DNA of 64,000 nucleotides from Aralia elata (lineage: Eukaryota; Streptophyta; Magnoliopsida; Apiales; Araliaceae), in NCBI GenBank assembly GCA_034770075.1, contig CM068379.1, positions 27,775,506-27,839,505 of the forward strand, read 5' to 3'. The notes under the pieces were generated by a model. That model made no database searches. It was not told where the DNA came from and saw only the letters and a program-made list of their open reading frames with translations. Both the position numbers and the translations under genes were made by a program. Below are positions 1-12,877 of the stretch, in pieces (positions within the stretch are counted from its first letter, which is position 1; each line of letters starts with the position of its first letter).

Positions 1-1467
1 CTGAAATTTTAGAAAATGATTTACTATTTTTAAAGTACTCAAAACCTCCGAATCTTGTTACATTTTTCATAAATCGAGTTTCGCTCAGACAATTCTGAAA
101 TTCTCAAAGTACACTATAATAATGTATATAAACATACTTTAAAATTTTCATATTATTTCAAGGTACACACAGTGAGAAATCCGAGTATGAATATTTAGGA
201 GTCCTTCACGGTAAAAGCCATTACACAAAAACTACACATCGAAACATGTTCGTTCTTTTTCCTACTTGTAGATAACTTCTTAAGGTACCTCTGTGATTTT
301 TTCCAGATTCTTAAAAGATATATAACTGGCCAAAACAACCTTTGGAAAAATGAGGACAACAAGCTTTTAGAGTTTTAAAGCTTTAAGTTTTATAGCTGGA
401 CTGTTTTGGGAAAATAGCCCCCAAGGCTTCAAAAATTATTGGATTTGTGTTCTACCACTTGGGTTTACTAGCTAACTCATGTACCTAGCACCCCCTTTCG
501 ACGGATCACAAATCTAAATTGTAGATCTCAAGTTATGGGTGATCCAAGTGAAGAAAAGCTAGAGTTTTTACCCTTTAAGAACATAAGTTCATTTTCTTCT
601 TTTGAATCTCCATTCTAACACTCACGAGGATTAGATCTATACATGAAGCATGAAGATCTAATGATTCTTGAGTCTTAGAATAAAATCTCTCAAAAACTAT
701 GAAAATAAAACAAAGTAAGAAAGAAGGAAATGGTTTAGGGTTTCACCTTGATCTTGTAGTTAGTCTCCTTGATCTACCAAAGTATGTGATGAACTTGAGA
801 TGCATGAACTATGCTAATCTCACTCTCTTTTTCTCTCTAAGCTCTTACTCTATACTTGGTGAATAATAGATGAACCAACCCCTACTAGCATTGGTGAGGG
901 GTCCTATTTATAGGAAAGTAGAGACCATGGGCAAAATAATCATTAATCATGACTAGGCAAGGGCAATTTGATCAATTCATCAATAATAGGAAGCTTCCTA
1001 GCAACTTCCTCAAGGGTATTTTAATCATTACCCAACTTCTTTTAAGGTTAATATAGTCTTTTTGCAAAATCTTAATTATCCATTAGTTATTAACCATTCT
1101 TCATTGGTTATTAGACATTGGTTATTATCTTGTCATAATTACATTGTTTAAACACAATGGTTATTATCCCGCCATAATTACATTGGTTATTAACCACTTG
1201 GATATACAATGATTATTTCCCCTTCATAATTACCTTGGTTATTAACCACTCTTGGCCATTTTAGCCATTACACACCAATTCCTACACTTGACTCACATAT
1301 GGTTATTTCTTAACCATAGTTATATCATACCTGCCAACACAAGTATAGACACATCTTATACATCTCCCACCAATTAACCCAAGTTGGTTTAAATAGAACA
1401 CAACGTTAACTCATTAAATTAAATTAGATTTAATTAATAAGGACGTTCAAAATTCACGGGCATTACA
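1..1467 (-). repeat. 3' LTR of chromovirus A (partial, leaves window)
   Basis: The right boundary is exact: the LTR ends at ...GGCATTACA (reverse complement TGTAATGCC) next to the polypurine tract. Positions 1-960 repeat at 8031-8975 with few differences. A minus-strand TATAAATA box lies at 905-912. Positions 1110-1290 hold an imperfect short tandem repeat built on ATTGGTTATTAACCA-like words. No protein is encoded here. Confidence 0.88.
905..912 (-). promoter_or_regulatory. TATA box of LTR A (3' copy)
   Basis: Minus strand reads TATAAATA in the context CTATAAATAGGACCCC. The same box is at 8935-8942 in the 5' LTR, where it would drive the element. The fit to the plant TATA consensus is good; use as a promoter is inferred. 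Confidence 0.6.
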
Positions 1468-1480
1468 TCCCTCCCCCCTT
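1468..1480 (-). other. polypurine tract of chromovirus A
   Basis: Minus strand reads AAGGGGGGAGGGA immediately before the LTR start TGTAATGCC. This is the expected primer for plus-strand DNA synthesis in Ty3/gypsy elements. Confidence 0.85.
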
Positions 1481-1515
1481 ATAAAAATTCCGTCCTCGAA
1501 ATTGCAAAAATAGGG

Positions 1516-4214
1516 TTACTCAAATAAAAACGGATAATTCGCTTTCATCTTCTCTTCGAGTTCCCACGTAGCTTCTTCGACTGCGTGATTCCTCTAGAGA
1601 ACCTTGACGGAATGGATGGTCTTGTTTCTCAGCTTCTGTTCCTTCCTATCGAGAATCTGGACAGGAACTTCCTCGTACGTTAAGTCCTTCTCGACTTGGA
1701 TGGGTTCATAGGAGATAACGTGCTTATAGCCTGGTTTATACGGCCGCAACACTGACACATGAAACACGTTGTGAATGTGCTCAAGTTCAGGAGGTAACGC
1801 TACCTCGTACGCCACCTCGCCGATTCGCCTCAAAATCTCGAATGGTCCTATGAACCTAGGGCTCAATTTGCCCTTCTTCCCAAACCGGATCTTTCCTTTC
1901 CAAGGAGATACCTTCAAAAATACAAAGCTACCAACTTCAAAGTCCCGCTTCTGACGATGTAAGTCGGCATATTTCTTCTCGTGATCTTGAGATGCTACCA
2001 GACGGTTTTCTGATCAGCCGCACGATGTCTGTAGTTTGCTGCACCATTTCTGGTCCCAGCAACCTTCGTTCCCCAACCTCATCCCAACACATCGGGGTTC
2101 GACATTTCCTTCCATATAGCGCTTCGTATGGTGGCATGCTGATACTAGCATGATAGCTATTGTTGTAAGCAAACTCCACCAGTGGCAAATGGTCATCCCA
2201 GCTACCCTTTAAATCCATCACGAGTGCCCGAAGCATATATTCTAAGGTCTGAATCGTTCGCTCGCTCTGGCCGTCGGTTTGAGGATAATACGTTGTACTC
2301 AACCTCAACTGCGTCCCCATTCTTGCCTGCAGACTTTTCCAAAAATTTGACGTGAAGCGCGGATCTCGGTCAGATACAATTGATACCGGCACTCCATGTC
2401 GTGACACTATCTCTTTCACATAAAGCTTTGCTAAGTGCTCTAGATTGTACCGTATCTTGATTGATAGAAAATGGGTAGACTTGGTCAGACGATCCACAAT
2501 TACCCAGATGGCGTCTAAACCCTTATGAGTTGGTGGCAGTCCCACCACAAAGTCCATTGTGATGTGCTCCTACTTCCACTTCGAAATCTCTAGTGGTTGA
2601 AGTAGTCCGCTCGGTTGTTGGTGCTCTGCTTTAATTCGCTGGCATGTCAGACATCGGCTGACGCACTCTGCCACTTCTCGTTTCATAATCGGCCACCAAA
2701 AATTTTGTCACAAATCCTGGTACATCTTTGTGCTCCCGGGATGTACTGAGTACTTCGTGCTGTGAGCTTCCTGAAGGATTTCTTCCTTCAATTCCAGATC
2801 CAACGGTACCCAGACTCTCCCTTCAAACCTTAGCAACCCGGTGCTATCAATCTTATACTTAAGCTCCTCGCCTTCGGTAATTCGCTTCTTTATTGAATCA
2901 CAATCCTCATCCTTTTCTTGAGCCTCCTTAATTTGATTCAATAGGGTTGGGCTCGCTGTCACTGTGAACAATTTCTCGTCCGTCTCCATCGGATACTTAA
3001 CCTCCAATTCCAGACGTTCGAACTCCTTTACCAACTCCGCCTGAGTTGTAAGTCTCATCAATTTCTCTCTGCCTTTCCTACTCAAGGCATCTGCCACTAC
3101 ATTTGCTTTGCCCAGATGGTACAGAATCTCACAGTCGTAATCCTTGATCAATTCTAACCATCGGCGCTGCCTCATATTCAGCTCCTTCTGAGTGAAGATA
3201 TATTTCAGACTTTTGTGATCTGTATATATCTCGCACCTCTCTCCATATAAGTAGTGCCTCCAAATCTTCAAAGCGAATACTACTGCTGCTAACTCCAGGT
3301 CATGAGTCGGGTATCCCTTCTCATAGTCCTTCAGCTGACGTGAAGCGTACGCAATGACCTTGCCATGCTGCATTAGTACACAACCAAGACCTTTGTGTGA
3401 CGCATCACTGTATACAACAAAACCTTCAGTGTCGTCCGGTAAAGCCAACACTGGTGCTTGGCTAAGTCTCTTCTTCAGCTCTATGAAACCTCCTCGCACT
3501 TCTCCGTCCAAACAAACTTTACCGTCTTTCTGGTTAGATTGGTCAACGGTGATGCTATCTTCGAGAAATCCTGGATGAACCTCCGATAGTATCCTGTTAA
3601 CCCTAGGAAACTCCTGATCTTTGTTGGCGTCTTCGGCTGCTCCCAGTTGATAATGGCTTCCACCTTTGCTGGGTCTACCGAAACATCATTCCTGTCAATG
3701 ACGTGTCCAAGAAACTGCACTCTTTGCAACCAAACTTCACACTTTGAAAACTTCGTGTACAACTTCTCCCTTCTTAATGCCTCTAAAGCAATCCTTAGAT
3801 GTTCAGCATGTTCTTCCTCTGACACGAATACACCAAGATGTCATCGATGAATACTACCACGAACTTGTCCAAGTACTGCTTGAACACTCTGTTCATCATA
3901 TCCATGAATGCCGCTGGTGCATTTGTCAGTCCAAATGACATAACCAGAAACTCAAAATGTCCAAAACGAGTTTTGAATGCTGTCTTTGGAATATCCTCCC
4001 GCCTCACCTTTAGTTGGTGATATCCCGTTCTCAAGTCAATCTTTGAAAAGTATTTTGCTCCCTTCAATTGATCAAACAGATCGTCTATTCTGGGCAGCGG
4101 GTACCTGTTCTTAATTGTAACCTTGTTCAATTCCCTGTAATCGATACTGAGCCTTAACGATCCATCCTTCTTCTTTACGAACAGAATTGGCGCTCCCCGC
4201 GGAGATACACTCGG
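1516..4214 (-). pseudogene. pol remnant of chromovirus A (RT, RNase H, integrase, chromodomain)
   Basis: Reading leftwards: RT from about 4214 with the FIDD active site (VVFIDDILVYS, near 3830-3900); RNase H at 3511-2950 (YSDAS, DLELAA, YTDHK and ADALSRK all present); integrase zinc finger and core at about 2760-1937 (MDFVVGLPP, VSDRDPRF and HHPQTDG-like YPQTDGQSE); then the integrase C-terminus and chromodomain at 1917-1516 (VQILDRKEQKLRN...EEATWELEEKMK). The frame breaks near 3825, 3511, 2700 and 1937. A TGG-to-TAG stop cuts the chromodomain at about 1594, and the original stop would be at 1516. The N-terminal RT and the whole protease are missing through a deletion at about 4205. The product cannot be functional. 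Confidence 0.9.
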
Positions 4215-5039
4215 ACGAAAATATCCTTCTTAACCTCTCCTTCAGACTTGTTACCTCCGCAAGATTGGCTATCGATCCCTTTCCTTTTATTCGGGTTACT
4301 TCCCCCACGGCTACCTTCCTTGTGACCATCATGGCTTTTCTGATCTTGGTTATGCTTTGTCAACGCTTCATTTCCTCCTCGGCAACGATTGCTTCCTTAA
4401 GTAACGTAGGAAATGTGTTGATCTGCAAAACCACAACCTTACTATATGCCCAGGGCTTCAACCCTTGTTCAAATCTCTTCGCTCGCCTAGCTCCGGTGCG
4501 CACTTGGTGGGGAGCAAACCTAGCTAGTTTGTTAAACTTCGTTGCATACTCTGCTACCAACATATCATCTTGCTTCAGATCTAAGAACTTTATCTCCATA
4601 CTTACCTGCGTGCTTTTTAGAAAGAAATTTTTCGAAAAAAAAACAGCTCCTTAAAACGAGTCCACGCAGTTGTGCCTTCCCCAGCTCGGCTTCTATTCGC
4701 CTTCCACCAGTAATTTGACTCACCCTTCCTCATGAAAGTGGCAAACGAAGTCTTCTATTCCTCGGTCACTCTTGCGACCTTGAAAACTTTCTCCATTTCT
4801 TCTACCCATGTCTGGGCTTCACTCGAATCCGTATTCCCACGAAACTCCGGTGGTCCTAGTAATTTGAAACCCGTAAAGTTCGCCATGTGACTTTATGGCC
4901 GAACAACCGCAATGGTTGGTCTGCCTTGCATCGTTTCCTCTAACAAGTTCGCAAAGGTCCTCTTGGGGTCAGTCTGACCCTCCTCGTTATTCACTGACTC
5001 TTCCACCCTCGTGTATCGGGGTTGTCTCCTTGACGGCAT
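4215..5039 (-). pseudogene. gag remnant of chromovirus A
   Basis: The start codon at 5039 begins MPSRRQPRYTRVEESVNN, matching the gag start of the plus-strand element at 20676 (MPRGRRHQQTPEESVSN). The capsid region is recognisable: the GPPEFRG, SNYWWK and LDLKQDDM motifs lie between about 4880 and 4560. The reading frame has several stops and a frameshift at a homopolymer near 4640. The C-terminal nucleocapsid with its zinc knuckles is absent: near 4205 the sequence passes from the gag C-terminal linker straight into the RT motif that normally follows protease. Confidence 0.85.
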
Positions 5040-6213
5040 TGTTTGTTCTAAACAAAACCTTACATAAATCCTTCTTGTTTTACACATCGTGCAAAATTCT
5101 ACTGATGTTATCATTTAAGAATCAAGGCACCTTTAGTAAATACTAATAAGCTCATCTTAGTACCTCGTACTACTTACATCATATAGCATTCCTGATATCC
5201 ACTTATCCCTCTGTTACTAACAACAAGATGGGATTCACATAACTACTCCACAACTTACACAAAGTTGGGACTTTCAACAGATATACTGCTAGCTGTACAA
5301 AAACTGAGATTCATATTTCTTACATGCATAGATATACTAGTACATATACATTGACCACTATTCTTCATTCATTACGACTCACAAAGGTCTTATAACTCTC
5401 AGACTTAACCTTTCTTTCTTTTATTTCCTCTATCTATTCCTTATATCGGGCTCCAATTGATCCTCCTTAGGGATTTCCATTATCTCATCATTCAGTTCCG
5501 TCTCTAGATACTTTTTCTATATTAGACACTAAATCTACCCTTGGTTCATTTCTTATAATCTCTCTGTTGTCTCTCCTTTCTAATCATCAAAACCATCTAA
5601 ATTGCCATCAGTCATCTCTTAAATTTTATTTTTTTGCATATAACATCATTCATCTCAATACTCTCAACTTTTGCTTAACAACTCTATATGAGTTCATTAC
5701 CTTTGTCTCACCTGGCATTCCACCACAAAGCTTAATAACTTAACTAACACTTCAAAATATTGATATATTCATTATTTATCGAATTAATCATTTCCTTCTT
5801 GCAAACCTTAACCCAACAGATTCTAAGGTACCCTCTCTTCATCACAAAGAAACTCCATACAACATCACTCTAATATCTTATCTAATGAATAGTGACAAAA
5901 ATTGATCAATAGCCACAGAATTGATCAATAGCATCAAATGATTAATCTAATTACCTCGAATATCTATAACTCCAGTTTACAATGGATCGTTCGTACTTAA
6001 TGGTCTTCACTTTACCATATTATCTCATCAATACACATTCCTCAAATTATCCACAAGCTTAATAACACCAACGTATGATCCAAATCCTCAATTTTAAGAT
6101 CATAATAAATTTCTACAAAAAATAACTCTATATAAGTTCTATCCCCTTCTATTCCTCCACATTCTCTCAGGTTATAGCCTAAGGACTCTTTCTCCTAAGG
6201 GTTATAACCTATA
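5040..6213 (-). other. leader of chromovirus A with an eroded upstream ORF
   Basis: This lies between the primer-binding site and gag. A minus-strand ATG at 5613-5615 opens MTDGNLDGFDD and then stops. Downstream fragments in shifted frames (5430-5600) keep an acidic, leucine-spaced stretch such as YLETELNDEIMEI. Position and style match the upstream coiled-coil ORF at 19701-20411 and 59391-59828, so I read this as its eroded counterpart; the evidence is mainly positional. The rest (5115-5400 and 5620-6200) shows no coding signal. Confidence 0.5.
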
Positions 6214-6225
6214 GCTTTGATACCA
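6214..6225 (-). other. primer-binding site of chromovirus A (tRNA-iMet type)
   Basis: Minus strand reads TGGTATCAAAGC, three bases inside the LTR end ...GTGTCACA. The consensus is TGGTATCAGAGC, so there is one G-to-A change. Confidence 0.85.
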
Positions 6226-6228
6226 ACC

Positions 6229-8980
6229 TGTGACACCCCCAAATCCGGGTTTCCTAACCTCGAATTCGGTGTTCACGATACTCAACAACAAACATACTTT
6301 CTAACTGATGCGGAATAATAAACATACATTGTTTATCGAAATAGTAATAAAGTCTTACAATCATGGTCCCAAGGTTCTTTAACCTTAACTTAAAACATAT
6401 CCTCAATACAATAAGAGTTCACATAGCCAAATAACATTTAAGATAAACTAGTACATAAGCCATATCAGGCAACTACTTTTGCACCTTCCCTTTTCTTTGT
6501 CTCCTTTAGACATTTCTGCCTTAGCTGAAATAAAGATCATGATATAGCAAGGGTAAGCAACTAGTTTTCTTAGCAAGTTTATACACAAAGGAGATATATC
6601 ATGAATAGAAGGAAATTTCGCTTTCAATGTTCAACAACAGTATAAAATTGTGAAGAAACATGAATTAATAGTCGACAATTGAATATTCGAATAATTGAAT
6701 GACAATTACTGAGTGGTTGGAAATAACCATAGACATTTCCCAAGGTTCTCAGCATTTAAACTGGACGTCTTAAAAAGTTTTGGTAATCAAGGGGATCAAC
6801 CTTTCATACCCCGTGATTTATGCATAAACACTTAATAAACCAGCATTGATATCATGCCTTAATCAAATTTATCCTTTTCTCAGCCAAGAGTTCTTACTAT
6901 AGCAATTAATAAGAACAGCTTTTAAAATACATTTGATTTCACAAATTTAGACATGCTTGATCTAGTTGATACAAATAGTATAGATCTATCTCATAAACAG
7001 TTCATGCTTGAAAGAACTTTAATCTAATTCACAATTCAATAACAGTAGAATAGGAATTCAATTGCACAAGGTGCGAATCTCAATAACCAGTATAGATGTG
7101 AATAAACAACAATAATTATTCACTAACATGCTTCAAAAATCATAACTCGAGTTTGAGTTAGGGAACTTGCTTGTCTGCTCAGCTACAAATAATTCTAGCT
7201 TTAACTAATTGGCCTTGAAAAACCTAACATTGATAACGTCGATCTACCAATTAGTACTGCGTAGTTGTATATCGATACGCTTACTTATGCTATTTATTTA
7301 ACAATTAAGCAAATCACATAGCACACATAAGTTAATAAACTATCGTAAATCCTATAAGATACTTAATATTATCAATCCCGATAATATTTAATTCACCTCT
7401 TGGTATTATTAGTCCACTAATAACACTTTTATTCGTTTACTAATGTTATTAACATCTTAATAATATTTTAATCGTCCAATAATACTTTAATCTAATATTA
7501 TTAATCTCTTAATAATATTTTAATTCTCATATCATTAATAATATTTTAATCTAATATTATTAGTCATTTTAATAATATCTTAATCATTTATTAATGCTTA
7601 AAACAAATATTATTACCCATTCAATAATATTTCCATAAAGTTTTAATCTTAATATTTCTTTGTTTACTTAAAAATATCGAATTCTTATATTACAAATATC
7701 ATAGTAATATTTTAATAAGTTATTAGGCGAATAAACAATTTATTCTAATTGTTTTACCCTTTATTAAACAACTCCTTTACTACCCATAAAAGGTCATAAA
7801 TATTATTTCTCATTAAATATTACCAAAATACCCCTCAATAGTCAGAATATATAATATTAGGAGTATCCAAGCTTAAAAATCACATTTTCCTTATTTATGA
7901 CATCATTTAACCATTTATTTTCTTTTAACCATAACTATAATATTATTATGAAAAATAGCAAATAGGTTCTGAAAATTATTATCCTCTGGATCTGGATAGT
8001 ATATGATCCAACAATGATCCACAAATTTTCCTAGAATTTTAGAAAATGATTTACTATTTTTAAAGTACTCAAAACCTCCGAATTTTGTTACATTTTTCAT
8101 AAATCGAGTTTCGCTCAGACAATTCTGAAATTTTCAAAGTACACTCTCATAATATATATAAACATACTGTAAAAATTTCATATTATTTCAAGGTACACAC
8201 AGTGAGAAATCCGAGTATGAATATTTTGGAGTCCTTCACGGTAAAAGCCATTACACAAAAACTATACATCGAAACATGTTCGTTCTTTTTCCTACTTGTA
8301 GATAACTTCTTAACGTACCTCTGTGATTTTTTCCAGATTTTTAAAAGATTCATAACTGGCCAAAACAACCTTTGGAAAAATGAGGACAGCAAGCTTTTAG
8401 AGTTTTAAAGCTTTAAGTTTTATAGCTGGACTGTTTTGGGAAAATAGCCCCCAAGGCTTCAAAAATTATTGGATTTGTGTTCTACCACTTAGGTTTTCTA
8501 GCTAACTCATGTACCTAGCACCCCCTTTCGACGGATCACAAATCCAAATTGTAGATCTCAAGTTATGGGTGATCCAAGTGAAGAAAAGCTAGAGTTTTTA
8601 CCCTTTAAGAACATAAGTCCATTTTCTTCTTTTGAATCTCCATTCTAACACTCACGAGGATTAGATCTATACATGAAGCATGAAGATCTAATGATTCTTG
8701 AGTCTTAGAATAAAATCTCTCAAAAACTATGAAAATAAAACAAAGTAAGAAAGAAGGAAATGGTTTAGGGTTTCACCTTGATCTTGTAGCTACTCTCCTT
8801 GATATACCAAAGTATGTGATGAACTTGAGATGCATGAACTATGCTAATCTCACTCTCTTTTTCTCTCTAAGCTCTTACTCTATACTTGGTGAATAATAGA
8901 TGAACCAACCCCTACTAGCATTGGTGAGGGGTCCTATTTATAGGAAAGTAGAGACCATGGGCAAAATAGTCATTAAAGAT
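6229..8980 (-). repeat. 5' LTR of chromovirus A (truncated)
   Basis: It starts on the plus strand at TGTGACACCCCC, the reverse complement of the LTR 3' end. Positions 8031-8975 match 1-960. The last ~500 bp of the LTR, present at 960-1467, are missing here. An AT-rich block at 7370-7860 consists of degenerate AATATTATTAGTC/TTAATAATATTTTAATC repeats. A TATA box lies at 8935-8942 on the minus strand. No gene was seen in the 2.7 kb. Confidence 0.88.
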
Positions 8981-9965
8981 GTCTTATTTATGAGGTTTAT
9001 TGTTATGCAAGTATTGTTTCTTTTGCACCCCGTGCATTAACATGCTTGTTATCTTTTATGTGCAACGTGATAGTGATTGTTGAATTTCAATTGAAAACCA
9101 TGTTAGTATCTGAGTTGAACAACTCTCTTGTATGGGCAGGAGTTTAAGATGTGTTAGGAAACCGATCTAACTCACTGAGGTAACATTTGTCGCAGTGTAG
9201 AGGTATCGTAGAAATGATATAGAAATGATATACACTGTTGATGCAATTGTAGCAGTGTTGATGAGACGGGGAACTAATTCATTAGTTTGTGGGTGGGGAA
9301 CCGCTCAATTTACTATATTGATAATCGTTGAAATCTTGTATCAGCTTATTCTGTATATATATCTTGAAAAGGTGATTCTCTTCTCATATATATATCTCTT
9401 AGACTTGTTGGGCATTTGTATGCTCATTCTTGCAATTATCTTAAAATAAATTACAGCTAAGGAAGAATTACCAGACGATTCTGGCGGTACAAAGAAAGTT
9501 GAAGATGTAGAAGATTTTAACTATGTTAGATTAACATTATTGGCAATGTCTAGAAAGTTCTGACGAGGAAAGGGGTTAGGTCATTTAATTGCGCGCCGTT
9601 TTAACGGAAAGCCCCTCTTTCCTGGGAACTAACTGGTTGCTAATACTGCAAGTCTCAGATAGAGAAATAGAGATTTGTTTTTAAGTCTTTTAGGACTTAT
9701 TTGTAATAGAACAAGTAAACCTGGGAATGATGTAACAATGAACAAATGATATTTTATAATATTATCACTTTTCCGCATTATACTCTGATTATTAGAAGTT
9801 AAGATTCCTATATACGATTCAAATCCATTATATTGCGAGTTTTTATAGAAACTTATCGTGTACATTACCTTTAAGTTAATGAATGTTTTGAATAAGGTTA
9901 TACAAGTCAGCACGAAGTCCGACCTGGCTAAAAGAAGCTAGCAGGTGGATTTCGGGGGCGTGACA
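8981..9965 (+). repeat. truncated gypsy LTR tail, plus orientation
   Basis: The right end TTTCGGGGGCGTGACA resembles the conserved 3' end of chromovirus LTRs. The stretch around 9405-9470 (CTTGTTGGGCATTTGT...CAGCTAAGG) resembles 19005-19060, shortly before the 5' LTR end of the plus-strand element. I therefore call it the 3' part of a related LTR. The left edge abuts the cut LTR of element A, and no leader or primer site follows it. A short plus ORF at 9225-9449 has no recognisable motif. Confidence 0.6.
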
Positions 9966-10191
9966 CCTGTTTGTAATGGAGCCCGGGTTTAAATGTAATA
10001 GTTATATTTAAATTCAGTTCTTACACCCTAGGTTTGACCTTTTGGTTCACTTGGTGGCTCTAGTAAACCAAACTAGAATAAAAGTCCATAATCAATCCGG
10101 GTATAATATAGTGTTCTATATGTGCATGCTAACTATGTATATATTATATATTATCCAACATGCTTCGCATGTTAAATAATATGATGCGTAT

Positions 10192-10244
<53 letters not shown>

Positions 10245-10876
10245 ATGCGTGCTAATCAAGATGAGACAAATAATAACAAACCCCTTAAAGAAATATATTA
10301 AGTTGTAACGTTCAAAGATATTTGGAATATTAAACGTCGCCTTCTAGCATGGTAAGGCGATAGAGTATTGAATATTTAATATGAGTTTGTTGTGCACACA
10401 CAAGGCAAGTATTAAATATTTAAGATGTTGCTTTATTACATTGGATGTTTATAAAGGAATTGAACATTACTGCTTTGTTGTGCACATACAAGGGCTGTAT
10501 TTTTCTCTTCACTTATATGGAAATGCTAGGTATGACTTAACTTAGATTATTTTAGTTCGGATGTGCACACACTTGACCATTATAATCTAAGAGGCAAAAT
10601 ATAAGGAGTTACATGGTGATGTAATTAACAATAGTTGTCTACCTATTTATTTGTATATACTTTATTATGCATACACAAGGCTATATACATTTGAAATGGA
10701 TCCTTATTGTCACTAGCAAGTCTTTAATTAGATTTGCCGAACTATATATTGAGGGTAATATAGTTTGATGAAAATAGTGGGAGATACCAATTTAAAATAA
10801 AAACCTGATTTATTTTGGTAATTAATAAAATGAATGTATGCTAAAATGTTGTCTATTTCACATGCAGATTTTAAAA
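9966..10876. other. non-coding leader/LTR region of the copia remnant
   Basis: No coding signal. It contains an (AT)n(GT)n microsatellite at about 10192-10238. Four copies of a TGTGCACACACAAGG-like word lie at 10391-10405, 10479-10493, 10562-10575 and 10666-10680. LTR ends and a primer site could not be placed. Confidence 0.5.
10192..10238. repeat. (AT)n(GT)n microsatellite
   Basis: A run of AT dinucleotides passes directly into a run of GT dinucleotides, then GTATGTGCATGCG. Confidence 0.95.
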
Positions 10877-11680
10877 ATGTCAAACTCACTATCACTGCGT
10901 AGCATACTTGATGCTAACAAATTGACCGGACCGAATTACAAGGACTGGTTAAGGAATCTAAGAATTGTTCTCCCTGCTGAAAAGATTTCTTATGTCCTAA
11001 ATTCGCCCGTACCTGCAAATATTGCAGAAACAGCCTCTTAGGAAGAGATTGCTACTTTCAGAAAGTGGCAAGATCATGCAATCTTGGCTCAATGCATCAT
11101 GCGCGCATCCATGAGTAACGAGCTTCAGCGTCAGCATGAAACTACGGATGCTCTTACTATATTGCTGCACCTCAAGGAGTTGTATGATGAGCGAAGTAGG
11201 ACTGCTAGATATCAGATATCTAAGGAGCTTTTCCGATCTCGGATGACCGAGGGCACTACTGTTGAGACTCATGTCCTAAAGATGATCAATTTGATTGAAC
11301 AACTTGGACAGCTAGGGTTCGTGATGGATGGGGAGTTCAGTTAAGATCTGATCTTGTAGTCACTTCAGACACCTTCTCACAATTTGTTGTGAATTTTCAC
11401 ATGAATAAGTTGGACGTCAACTTGCCTGAGTTACTTAACATGCTAAAAACTACTGAAGGTCACTTCTCATCCAACAAGAACCAAGTCTTACTAGTGGATG
11501 ATTCTTCCAAGAAAAGGAAGAGGCCCAAGGTATCTTTTGAAAAAAAGAAAAAGAAGAAGGCTAAGGGCAAGGCGAAAGGAAAGGATAAAAAGAAAGCCGA
11601 TCCTGATAGCAAAGGAATTTGCTAACATTGAAATAAGTCGGGACATTAGAAGAGGAACTGCAAGCAGTATCTTGCGGACC
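10877..11680 (+). pseudogene. copia gag remnant
   Basis: The likely start at 10877 gives MSNSLSLRSILDANKLTGPN, the usual opening of a copia gag (LTGPNYKDWLRNLR). An in-frame TAG at 11039 (probably CAG) is followed by the capsid-like stretch YDERSRTARYQISKELF and a frameshift at about 11370. Then come MNKLDVNLPELLNMLKTTEG and a Lys-rich tail. The CCHC knuckle near 11623-11660 can still be read, but stop codons replace several residues between the Cys and His positions. Confidence 0.85.
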
Positions 11681-11718
11681 AAAAGAAGCTTGGAGAAGCT
11701 TCGACTTCCGATCTAGAT

Positions 11719-12720
11719 TTGTTCATGATTGAAATTAATTTTTCTGAAAGTCAAAATTCTACTTGGGTATTGGATACCAGTTGTGGTTCTCACATATGTA
11801 ATAATATGCAGGGACTAAGCAGAAGTAGAAAGCTGAACAAGGATGAAGTCGTCCTACGAGTGGAAAATGGAGCAAAGGTTGTTGCATTAGTTGTAGGAAC
11901 TTATTGTTTAGCACTGCCTACGGGGCAAGTCCATTAGTTTCAATTTATCTATTGGATATGAATGGTTTTGATATTATAAAGAACAACAGTTGTTCTATTT
12001 ATAATAAAAATATTTTATATGGTGTTAGCAATTTACTGAATGGACTTTACATACTTGACTTATATGAAAATATACTTCAAATTGAACAAACTAAGAAAAA
12101 AAAAAGAGATGATGTTAATTATACCTTTATGTGGCACTGTAAACTTGGTCATATCAATGAAACAAGATTAACCAAGTTGCATAAAGATGAGCTTTTAGAG
12201 CTATCTGATTACGAATCATATCCAACTTGTGAATCTTGTCTCATGGGTAAGATGACTAAATCTCCTTTTAGTGGAAAAGGAGAAAGAGTTACAGAGTTAT
12301 TAGCATTGGTACACACAGACGTATGTGGACCTATGACAACGAATGCACGAGGAGGGTATTCTTATTTTATTATTTTCACTGATAATCATTCTAGATTTGG
12401 ATATGTGTATTTAATGAAATACAAATCTGAATCGTTTGAAAAGTTTAAAGAATTCAGAAGTGAAGTAGAGAAGCAAACTGGAAAGAGTATTAAGATTCTT
12501 TGATCGGATCGAGGAGGGGAATACTTAACCAATGAGTTTCTCAATTGTCTCAAAGAAAATGGTATAATCTCACAATGGACTCCACCTAGGATGCTACAGT
12601 TGAATGATGTATCTGAAAGGAGAAATCGAATATTGTTGGACATGGTTCGTTCCATGATGAGTTTTACCGACCTTCCAGTATCCTTCATGGTTATGCCCTA
12701 GAATCGGCCACATACTTACT
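11719..12720 (+). pseudogene. copia protease and integrase remnant
   Basis: The protease core WVLDTSCGSHICNN (about 11763) has DTS where copia elements normally have DTG, consistent with a G-to-A change. The pre-integrase zinc motif follows as WHCKLGH...CESC (12131-12240), and then the integrase core with LVHTDVCGPM (first Asp) and SDRGGEYL (second Asp). A TGA at 12502 lies where CGA (Arg) is expected before SDRGG. The catalytic Glu region is recognisable (LNDVSERRNR) but shows a further stop at about 12700. Confidence 0.85.
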
Positions 12721-12877
12721 TAACAAGATACACACCAAATCCATCCCAAAGACTCCATATAAATTATGGATAGGGAGGAAACCTAGTCTTAAGCATGTTA
12801 AGACTTGGGGTTGTCAAGCTTATGTCAAAAGGTTTGAGCATGATAAGCTAAAGGCTAGATCCGACAAGTGTAGATTT

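Larger units (their letters stand above)
1..8980 (-). mobile_element. Ty3/gypsy chromovirus A (Tekay-like), degenerate
   Basis: The element reads on the minus strand. From right to left it has a truncated 5' LTR (6229-8980), a primer-binding site (6214-6225), a leader, a broken gag, a broken pol ending in a chromodomain, a polypurine tract (1468-1480) and a 3' LTR that runs off the window (1-1467). The 1-960 and 8031-8975 segments match closely, which identifies the LTR pair. Joining the two partial copies suggests an LTR of about 3.2 kb. The chromodomain and LTR ends point to the Tekay/Del group of chromoviruses. The right edge at about 8980 is where the two LTR copies stop matching, so the right LTR was cut there by another element or a deletion. 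Confidence 0.88.
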
